Shown piece by piece: positions 1 to 64,000 of a stretch of DNA of 64,000 nucleotides. Under the pieces are notes generated by a model. It was not told where the DNA came from and searched no databases. It was given only the letters and a program-made list of their open reading frames with translations. The stretch is from Rhodeus uyekii. Taxonomy: Eukaryota; Chordata; Actinopteri; Cypriniformes; Acheilognathidae. The stretch spans positions 745,501-809,500 of the forward strand of contig JAWRVZ010000103.1 in NCBI GenBank assembly GCA_037043235.1. Direction: 5' to 3'. Every line of letters begins with the position of its first letter. Position 1 is the first letter of the stretch. Both the position numbers and the translations under genes were made by a program.

Positions 1-1782
1 TTATGAGAATGAGATCTTATCTGAAAGAGGATTGATGGAGTCATGTTGCCTGTCATGGATCTGTAAATGATGCTGTTTTAAAGTATTCCACTATAAATAA
101 AGCCTCAAGTGATTTTTCATTGTGGGGTAAAAGGAGTTTGTTGAGCATGTTTTAATCAACCCTTACAAGCATATGCATGCAACATATACCCTCCTTGGTG
201 CCATAAGAGGCTTTAATGACGTGTTAATGCTTCATTCACGTTATTGATAACTAAACAGCACAATTGTGTGTGTGTGTGTGTGTGTGTCTCTGGGAGTCCT
301 GTTTCTGATGAATGGGAATAACACAGACCCTCTCCAGGTTTTATAGTGTATCTATTAATCCCTGAAGACTCCTGGTTCTCTATTAATGAAGAGGGATTCA
401 TTCACTGAAGTCCCTGAATGTCTCTGAGAACAGAGATGATGGAAGCTGAAACAAATCTCATTTCTGCTGACAAACTGATACTGATGTTTATGCAGCCAGT
501 CAAACAAAAGGGAAGATGTTTCTGCTTTTCTGCTTGTTAAAAAAAGAAGCAAGTCATTGAGAAACAGGATCATTTGAATCTCTTAAACTCTGTAACAAAA
601 TAAGAAAATAAAAATCCCTAGCAATATTTTAATTCAAAGTTTAACGTCAGTACTTTATTTTAATTTACAATGAAAGGGAATATGTATGCAATGTTTTCAC
701 AGACTTATATAGTGTACATGAATAAATCTGCCTTGTAACTGCCTGCCAACTGCATTGTATATTATTACACAATAATAACTATTATAACTATACTAGTGAC
801 TATTATATTAAATTGAATTGTCTATTATTTATCAGTGACTTATATTATTTTACTGCACTGAAAGCTCCTTTTTGTAAACTGCACATTCTGATTCGGATCA
901 TTTTGTGGCATGTAAAATACTTTATTAAAAGTGAGCACATTACACGACTTACACTTTAATTTCAAGCCACTGCTTTCTGTTCCCGGGTCTGTTCTGATCG
1001 CTTCATAGTTAAATGCAAATACTGCAATGCAACAAACCTGTAACTGTGCAAAGTTCCAGAGTTGCATATCGTTCATTGAGATTTTGAATAGATTCCAGTG
1101 TTCAAATGATGCCTTTTTATACAATAAAGAGTTTTGGGGCTATAAATTGATTTCAGAAGCTAAAAAGGATTATAATTTGTAAAGTGAAGGGTATTAATTA
1201 AGAAGCACTTGATTTAGTATTTTACTTTGTTAAATGAAACCATGAATGAAACCATTTTTGATTTAAGCTGGTGGAAAACGTTGAGATTGGATGGAAAATA
1301 ATGTTTCTGTGAAAGCAACAGAATGATGAAGTTAATGAGAAGGAGAAAGAGCACGTTCTCGCTCTCAAAGTACATTTATAAACTGAACTTTCCACTGAGG
1401 TAACCTGCAGAAGTGCAGCACATTTCTGCACGCCGATCGAATCTCGCGTGTCTTAAAATAGAAGTCCCGTGTCGGTTTGCAAGCAGAATGCAGAAAGATT
1501 ATGCTCTTTCATTAATGTGTTATGCACGCGTGTGCAGATGAGCGTATATCGGTTTGTGTGTCAGTCAGTTGTGTGTGTGTGTGTGAGGCAGAGAGGCTTG
1601 AATGGTTGTGCTTCACATCAAAGGCACAGGCAAGTCTCTGCATTAACAAGCCCCTTTGTTTCCTGGCAGAGAGAAAGAGATTACAACAACAGGTCTCTCC
1701 TGAGCCGCGGAGGGCACGGACCAACCCCTGTGATAACCAAGACATGCAGAGTTAATCGACAACACTCACACACGTGACCAGC

Positions 1783-3050
1783 ATTGGGAGCAGCACATTA
1801 CAAGTAACGCAAAGTACAGTAGTGTATTACATTTAAATTTACAACAAAATATCTGAGTTACTTTTTCAAATAAGCAACGCAAGTTACTTTAATCTCCCAT
1901 GTAATGACCGACAGTTCTCCTGAGAAATTGGGATTCGTTGTGTGTGTGTGAACATGATGGTTTATTGTAGTTCTAGACTATGTGAGCAGGCATTTACTCA
2001 TCTCACTTGCACAAAAACAGCTTCATGCAATATGCAAATATGCAATTATTAAATATGTTCAGTTGCACAGTCTGTGTAACGAATGTGTTTAATCTCATTT
2101 TATAAACCATTGTATTTGCTGCTGATCTTTGCTGATACAATTCGACTCTACGAATAAGCAAAAATTACTTTAGATAATAATCACATTTGTGTGATTTATT
2201 TCTTCTCCTACATCGTATTTTTCTGCAGCACAAAGAGTTTGTTTGAAAGGTTTGAACAGGCATGAATTTGTCAGGGTTCTTCACTTCAGTTTGGGTTTCT
2301 ATTGTGTTGGTTGACAGAGTTCTGACACTGTTGTGTCTTGTGATTGTGTAACCCGCCCATCTTGTTCCCTCGTTTTCCCTTAATTGTTCCCTGCTGTTTC
2401 TGCTTGTTACCGTCCTCATGTGCTCCCTATTTAATCCCTGTGTGTTTGCTGTCCTGTATCGCGTCGTTGTCTTTCCATGTCATTCTATGGGTTCCCTGTG
2501 TCTGTTCTCTCATTCCATCCAGTTTGTTTGTTTACATTCTGTTTCTTAGTTTTGTTATGTTTCCCCCCTTGGGACAGTTTTATTTTGTTTGTGCTTTGTT
2601 TTATTTTTATTGTAATAATATCCCTTAAACCCGTATCTCTGAGTCTTCCCTACCCAATCTGTGACAGAATTTGCATTTATTATTTAGTTATCTTTGGGTG
2701 TGAAAGGGCATTAACATTTGCCATAACATAACTTTTTTAATTAAAAAAACAACTAAGCAAGCCCATCCCTAATGAGAGAAAAAAAACACAAACGTAACGC
2801 ATTACTTAAAAAAAGGGCTACACTTACTCAAATAATATTAATTAACAACATGTACTTACTATAGAGTTACAGTTATTGTTTCATAATTTACTGTTTTTAC
2901 TACAGTAAGTACTTATAGTAACGTGTAAATATGTCACCTTAAAATAAAGCATTACCAAAAAAAGTAATTAAGTAACGGCATTAGTTACTTTTTAGAGAGT
3001 AATACAATATTGTAATGCATTACTTTTAAAGTAACAATCCAAAACTCTGA
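1783..3050. mobile_element. Decayed DNA transposon with GTTACTTT-type ends
   Basis: The left edge (CATTGGGAGCA...AAGTAACGCA) and the right edge (GCATTACTTTTAAAGTAAC then a CAGAGTTTTGG complement) resemble the terminal inverted repeats of an abundant fish DNA-transposon family (CAGTGTTGGG...GTTACTTT). The interior is AT-rich with no transposase. Between about 2344 and 2668 a distinct GC-richer segment running from TGTAACCC to CTGTGACA looks inserted, possibly a solo LTR. Family assignment is from memory of the pattern. Confidence 0.4.
2344..2668 (+). mobile_element. Possible solo LTR inside the older transposon
   Basis: The segment begins TGTAACCCGCCC and ends CTGTGACA. It is pyrimidine-rich and of different composition from its surroundings, with TG...CA ends as in retroviral-type LTRs. 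A short-lived reading frame across it is not a gene. No target duplication could be confirmed. Confidence 0.3.
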
Positions 3051-3339
3051 ATGTGACACATGAGCACCATGATGGAGATGCCCATCGTTGGCTTTGGAAA
3101 TCCACAGCGATACGATCTTCAACAAAATCATAATTTGATTTAATAATTCTGAGCAAACATCAAACATATCAAGCTTATGTGAGACTCAATTGACATGCCA
3201 TACACACTTTTTCTCAAGCAGTGAAAAAACAACAACATTGTTAAGCAGATGATAAATGGCAGCAGTAAACAAACTCAGCTTTCAAATTCTGAATATAAAT
3301 ATAGTTTTGGTGCTCTTTAATGAGCTTCAGTTCACCTGT

Positions 3340-3560
3340 CACTCGAACTGTTCATCTCTAACTCTTTACTACGAGTTACAGCAGCAAAGAAACATGAATG
3401 ACCATCAGAAGGAATGATGAAAGACAGAACAACTCACTAAAATGAGTCTCATGTAATCGATCAATCAATGTTTCAACAGTGGTAAGTTAATATAACAGCT
3501 GGAGAACACAGAAAAACCTTTCAATGACCAAATATTCACTTTAGAGGAGAGCATTTTGCT
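3340..3560 (+). repeat. Unassigned dispersed repeat, second copy
   Basis: Shares AACATGAATGACCATCAGAAGG and GGAATGATGAAAGA with 33830-33890, and GAGCATTTTGCTAAA with 35245-35262. Same family as the inverted copy at 12170-12680. Confidence 0.45.
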
Positions 3561-3647
3561 AAACGCATGCAATATATTCATTCTATTTGTACTATATCGT
3601 TAAAAACATAATGTTATGAAATAGCCTTAATGAATTGTACACAAATA

Positions 3648-3801
3648 AGTTACATTCATGCATTTGGCAGACGCTTTTATCCAAAGCAACTTGCATTGCA
3701 TTCAAGAAACACATTGACATTCTAATCAGTTCTTGCTTTCCCTGGGAATCGAACCCATGATCTTGGCGTCACAAGCGCCACACTCAACTGTTTGAGACAC
3801 A
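3648..3801 (-). mobile_element. tRNA-derived SINE with L2-type tail, minus strand
   Basis: Read on the minus strand it has the tRNA-like head (GGTTCGATTCCCAGGGAAAG with B-box GGTTCGA) and ends in the GGATAAAAGCGTCTGCCAAATG tail motif typical of L2-mobilised fish SINEs. At least six further copies of this family occur in the window (near 10264, 18963, 22300, 47767, 52821 and 62934). Confidence 0.8.
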
Positions 3802-4211
3802 TTGTCAACATTCCCTGTAAAACTGTTGCTGCCTTAAATTTGTAAGAACAATCAACTTGGATGTTTAAGTCATTTCAACTTAAATTGCATCAAATTGACA
3901 TAAAAATGAGTTGAAAAAAGTTATATAAAAAAGTTGAAATTTGCTTAACTTATTTTCTAACTTATTGATTGCATAATTTTTTTACAGGCATATTTTTTTT
4001 ATATCATAGAATTATTACACACACACACACACTAATTCCACACATTAATATTACACACACACACACACACATACACACACACACACACACAAATTATCTT
4101 ACTCCCTCTGTTCCCCATGCTTGTACTACTTGTGTATGTAATGTTCGAAACTTTATATTGTAAGCGCTCTTATGTGCTTTTGTATCTTCAGGATGAATCG
4201 CTTTCTGTTTT

Positions 4212-4252
4212 ACCTTGGATAAAAGCATCTGCTAAATGAATAAATGTAAATG
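4212..4252 (+). mobile_element. L2/SINE 3' tail fragment
   Basis: Contains TTGGATAAAAGCATCTGCTA followed by AATG-type repeats, the 3' tail shared by fish L2 LINEs and their SINEs. The rest of the element is absent. Confidence 0.6.
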
Positions 4253-4261
4253 TTAAATATG

Positions 4262-4371
4262 TAAATTATAAAAATATAAATATAAATATAAATATAAATA
4301 TAAATATAAATATAAAAAATAAAATATAAAATATAAAATATAAAATATAAAATATAAATATAAATATGTTA
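4262..4371. repeat. (ATAAAT)/(TAAAA) low-complexity tract
   Basis: Tandem ATAAAT-type hexamers passing into ATAAA pentamers, directly after the L2 tail; probably grown from the element's A-rich simple-repeat end. Confidence 0.85.
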
Positions 4372-6157
4372 TTATCCATGACTCCCCCTAATCCATAATT
4401 CTCACTCCAAGCTGACCTGAAAAGTTGGCAGCGCTGTGTCATGAGGAAAGCACTGACCGACCTTCACTCGAAGGGTGCGGCCAATAACAAACACTCGAGC
4501 GGCTTGAGTTAAACTGTGTTCCTTTGCATGTGGCTCGACCTCAGTTAAAGGATGTGATTTAATTAGTTTGCTACTTAAATGTGCCTGGAGATTATTTAGG
4601 AAGCACAGTATATAATTTTTAGGATCTGCATTTATCCTGGAAACCATCAAAGCTTGAAACGCAGCCTGATGGTGTTGTTCTGTTCCACTCAGAAACAGAA
4701 GTGCTTGTGTTTTTAGCAGTTTGCTCTTCAGCTCTTGTTCTTTGGAAATGTCTCGCTTAAATGGCAAAACTGGCCCCAGTATATTTTGCTGAAAAATAAA
4801 GCTTATTTTGAAGTTTTGAGACAATCACGAAGAAGCGACAACACACTTAATTCAGATTTTTGTAAACATGCATATACATATGTATATATATAAAAAAATC
4901 TTCTGTCATCATCATCCTCTGTGAGGATGTTAGCTTTGCGTTTCCTGCCCCTGTGGCTTCAGAAATGGTAAAATATACACTCTGACATTTGAAGTCACAC
5001 AATGTCTGTGCACAAGACAAACGTTAAAGATAAAGAAACAATGAAACTCCAGGGCTCTGGCTGTCCGTCTGGAAGCATGCAAATGTGAGCTCAGGATGGT
5101 GGAAGACATTGAGAAATCATTAGGAAAATGATGTAGAAAAACTGGTTCTGTGACAAGCAGCTGTCTATATTTAATCAAGGCAAATAAACAAGGTCTCATT
5201 TATAATTTAGATTTGCATGCATTAAACAGGCCATTTTTAATCCATTTATTAATATGCATGGAAGATATTGTATAAATATGCAGCCTTATGCAAATACTAG
5301 ACAGATTTTTGTTTGTGTTTAATTCTTATTCCCAGCTGTAGTTCATGACAGTAAATGTACTCAAATATTATTGCACAGCATGGGAAGGAAGGCATCATTA
5401 TTTCCCCCATTAAAAATCATCACTGAAAGAGTCCAAACGGAAAAAAAAGTTGTGCACAAGAAGGTGATTGCTCAGTATTTTACCAGCAACTTCCTATACT
5501 TTTCACACTTTTCAAGTGTGTCATTTAAGAAATTGTAATCAGCACATGCATTGAGTATGCCATTATTATTAGTAACTTGTAATTAGGTAAAAACACAGGC
5601 CTAGTGTTGATGTAAAGTTTCAGTAAATTCAGAATATGTTTATATTAGTTATTTCCTCTAAAATGACTGTGTGAGTGTGTGATTTTATAAAATATTTGAA
5701 TTTTTCTCAATTACGTTGACTTTTTTATGAAATTATTTGCCAATATAAACATACAATAACATACTATGTCAATAAACCATTTTTTTCATTAAAGAAGAAG
5801 AAAAAGAAGAAGAAAGAAAACATCTAACTTCAAGAAATTGTTCACAAGGAAAACTGGAGCTCTTCTCGATCGCCAATAAAGCGAAAATCTCAATAATCTC
5901 TCTAATGATGTCTTTCTTTCTTCTGGCTCTTTTTTTCTCAATAAACGCCCTCATTTTATATTTCAGCGAAATATAGCACGTTTCTCAGTAATTAAGACTG
6001 GACTACAGTATTTCTCAGTTTCAGTTACTAGTCTACAGTATTTATCGTCTTCCCACTTTAAACGGTCTCTTTTCTGTGAATTGTTCTAGTGTGGAAATGA
6101 TAGTTTTTCGTGATTTCTTCCTAAAAAGTGTGTTGTTCCTTTAAGATCGCCCTCCTT

Positions 6158-6183
6158 CCCCCCCCCCCCCCCCCCCCCCCCCC
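6158..6183 (+). repeat. Poly-C tract (26 C) at promoter edge
   Basis: An uninterrupted run of 26 C, equal to 26 G on the other strand, about 210 bases before the start codon. Such runs can form G-quadruplex, i-motif or triplex structures and are length-unstable, so the exact length may also be an assembly artefact. Confidence 0.9.
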
Positions 6184-6217
6184 TCGCCTCATTTCAGCTG
6201 TCAATCACGCGTCGGTC

Positions 6218-6226
6218 GCTTTGATC
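6218..6226 (+). promoter_or_regulatory. TCF/LEF-binding motif in the tcf7 promoter
   Basis: GCTTTGATC matches the core recognised by the HMG box of TCF/LEF proteins (CTTTGA plus an A/T-type flank). Because the gene encodes such a factor, the site could mediate autoregulation or Wnt feedback. The motif is short and could occur by chance; its place in the CpG-rich promoter is the only support. Confidence 0.45.
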
Positions 6227-6393
6227 TTCGCTGTTCTAAAGCGCGACTGTTTGTTACTTTCAAGTCGCGCGGATCGTCACTGCATAAAGAACTTTTCCTC
6301 TCTCGCGCGAGTCTCGAACGCTCATCCGAGCGCGGAAAACGGCGACAACGACCATCAAAAGTACATTAATAAAGTTCGCTCAAGCGCGTGAAT

Positions 6394-62414
<56,021 letters not shown>

Positions 62415-64000
62415 GTGTGTACTACTGTCCTTCCGTCTGCCCTGTCCCGCATGCATCTGTCACTAACATGAGTGCACTTTAACTGCGCTGTCCTGCAGAG
62501 TTCATCCTGAAGACTTTGCAACAAAACAATGCAGGACAGTTTCCCAGCTCTGCTTTAATGAAACGGATGCACTACAAACTGTTTTGTGTGTGTCCGTCAA
62601 GCTTTGAGTCGTTGTAAGCAGTCATTACTTGTGCACAGTGGTGGATGAAATACTAAAAGTGAAAGTGCAGATATAAAATTAAAGCATCAATCAAAATAAA
62701 CTAAAGAGGAAAGATAAGAGACAGACAAAATAAATTATACTGACCAAGACTTGAAATCCAATAGTTACCATAATAAATTGTTAGTTTAGTAAAAGTGTAA
62801 GTGCTAATTTTTAACATTACTTGAGTAAAATCACAAAAGTACATGATTTTTAATGTATTTCAATTAATTTATTCTAGCCAGTACTTTTAATTATTAGACA
62901 TTTAATATGTATTGATCTGCAAATAAGCATGCAATAAGTAGCTCAAACAGTAGAGTTTGGCGTTTGCAACACCAAGGTCATGGGTTCGATTCCCAGGGAA
63001 AGCAAGAACTGATTAGAATATCAATGTGTTCCTTCAATGTCCTGTAAGTCACTTTGGATAAAAGCGTCTGCCAAATGCATAAATGTACATTTTCAGCACT
63101 ATCAAAACTTGAAACTAACATTTTAGTATATTAAAGTTTAATTACTGATAATTCAAATGTGCAAACAAATGAAATAATGCATCAAAACGCACATTAATGA
63201 GGAAAAACAAAACTAGTATAAAACAATTCGTATAAAAATACAATGTACAGACATGGGGCAAAATGCTTGGGTTACTTCACCCAAAAATGAAAACAATTTA
63301 ACCAGTTAATTACTCACCCTCATGTTGTGCGAAACCCATACTTTCATTAATCTTCGTGACACAAATGAAGATATTTTCAATGAAATATGAGAGATTTCTC
63401 TCTATCTAGTCTACTCATCTAACACTTGATGCTTAAAAAGGTTTAGTCCAAACTTAGTCCATGCAATCACTGATGAACAGATTTCATTTAGACTTATTCA
63501 CATTAATCAGTGAAAATAAACAGAAGAGCAACCAAACTTCTTTGAAGCATGAGAATAAACCTCATAGCTTCTCGCTGAAGCTTAAACGTGTTACGTAACA
63601 CAAAAATGATCCTCATTGGTTCTTGCACGTTCATAAACATGCTTGAGCTTCCATTTACCATCTCTGATGTGTGAGTTCATGATTTTTTTTTATATGTGAA
63701 TAAAAGCCTAAATTAAAATCTGTTCATCATATTAAGCTTACAAACCATTCAACATTTTAAGAGGAACGCCATGCAAACATACTAGTTGTATATCATTTAC
63801 AACTGCAACAGCAGAGGGGAAGATGAACGGCCATTAATTTGTGTTATTTTAATGTTATTTATGGTAACCACTGGCCCTTCACAGCACTGGATCCATCTGA
63901 ATCACGACTGAAGCGTTTAGAGTGATTTGTGAACCATTTCAACAGTTTAATCGGAAAGAATCAGATATCTCTCTTGTGTCTCAGAGGGGTAGCAGTTTCT
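62415..64000 (+). other. tcf7: Start of tcf7 intron 11, runs off the window
   Basis: Phase 2. No RRKKKC-encoding exon could be found up to 64000, so the terminal exon(s) and 3'UTR are outside. Contains a SINE (62934-63090) and a fragment of the TTAAAGGGATAG MITE family (about 63278-63400). Confidence 0.75.
62934..63090 (+). mobile_element. tRNA-derived SINE
   Basis: GCTCAAACAGTAGAGTTTGG head, GGTTCGATTCCCAGGGAAAG, and an intact tail TTTGGATAAAAGCGTCTGCC. The best-preserved copy in the window. Confidence 0.85.

Larger units (their letters stand above)
1..6119. other. Region upstream of tcf7, no supported gene
   Basis: AT-rich DNA with no reading frame showing recognisable protein similarity. 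It holds a (GT)n run (263-287), a decayed DNA transposon (about 1783-3050), a SINE (3648-3801), (CA)n runs (4015-4091), a (TATAAA)-type tract (4262-4371) and a GAA-rich tract near 5795-5820. The longest minus-strand frame (4402-4824, 140 codons) has no recognisable domain and is treated as chance. If another gene lies upstream, it is outside the window. Confidence 0.6.
6120..6393 (+). promoter_or_regulatory. tcf7: tcf7 proximal promoter and 5'UTR, CpG-rich
   Basis: The sequence changes abruptly from AT-rich to CpG-rich at about 6185, and this composition continues into exon 1, as in a CpG-island promoter. A 26-base C tract (6158-6183) sits at its upstream edge. A TCF/LEF-type motif, GCTTTGATC, lies at 6218-6226, about 170 bases before the ATG. 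No convincing TATA box is seen. The transcription start cannot be fixed from sequence. The context before the ATG has A at -3, a reasonable Kozak match. Confidence 0.6.

Noticed and set aside
4402..4824. 140-codon minus-strand frame upstream of tcf7
   Set aside because: No recognisable domain, AT-rich and no supporting splice or promoter signal; probably chance.
62505..62600. Possible terminal exon after exon 11 (TCCTGCAG then 30+ open codons)
   Set aside because: It keeps the frame but lacks the expected RRKKKC C-clamp half and any family similarity.

Overview
The window is vertebrate nuclear DNA from a ray-finned fish, most likely a cyprinid or another otophysan. The signs are one widely spaced multi-exon gene, Tc1, hAT, Harbinger and Tigger-type transposons, tRNA-derived SINEs with an L2-type tail, and very abundant (GT)n microsatellites. 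No bacterial, phage or CRISPR features are present.

The only gene I can support is tcf7 (TCF-1), the HMG-box transcription factor that acts with beta-catenin in Wnt signalling. It lies on the + strand. Eleven coding exons were placed by hand at 6394-6576, 6672-6738, 7637-7740, 38906-39020, 47220-47298, 49895-49981, 52570-52686, 53752-53914, 54001-54108, 56961-57009 and 62342-62414. Every junction is GT/AG and the codon phases run 0,1,0,1,2,2,2,0,0,1,2 without a break, giving 381 complete residues plus two bases. The protein has, in order, an N-terminal beta-catenin-binding domain, a central regulatory region, an HMG box, a basic tail and the first part of the C-clamp of the long 'E' isoform. 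The last exon or exons lie beyond base 64000. The gene is called tcf7 rather than lef1 or tcf7l1/2 because of TCF-1-like blocks (IPHPAIVPPSGKQ, FDRN, AKVIAECTLK, SGFYSL).

Layout: 1-6120 is upstream DNA with decayed transposons and no supported gene. 6120-6393 is a CpG-rich promoter/5'UTR with a 26-base C tract and a TCF/LEF motif. Introns 1 and 2 are short. Intron 3 (31 kb) holds a triple-nested transposon (20092-22639), a LINE reverse-transcriptase relic, a 700-bp compound microsatellite (31886-32590), several unassigned repeats and some GC-rich unique blocks that may be regulatory. Intron 4 (8 kb) holds Tc1 relics and a nested hAT element carrying a 33-bp minisatellite. Introns 5-9 are modest. 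Intron 10 (5.3 kb) holds two nearly complete but dead Tc1-like elements and a Tigger-like MITE.

No new multi-gene system was found. The best leads are an in-frame cassette exon (exon 6) equivalent to the regulated exon of LEF1, with a UG repeat against the next 3' splice site; a promoter TCF site suggesting autoregulation; inverted MITE copies around exon 4 that could favour exon circularisation; and a cluster of perfect dyads at 13775-13929.
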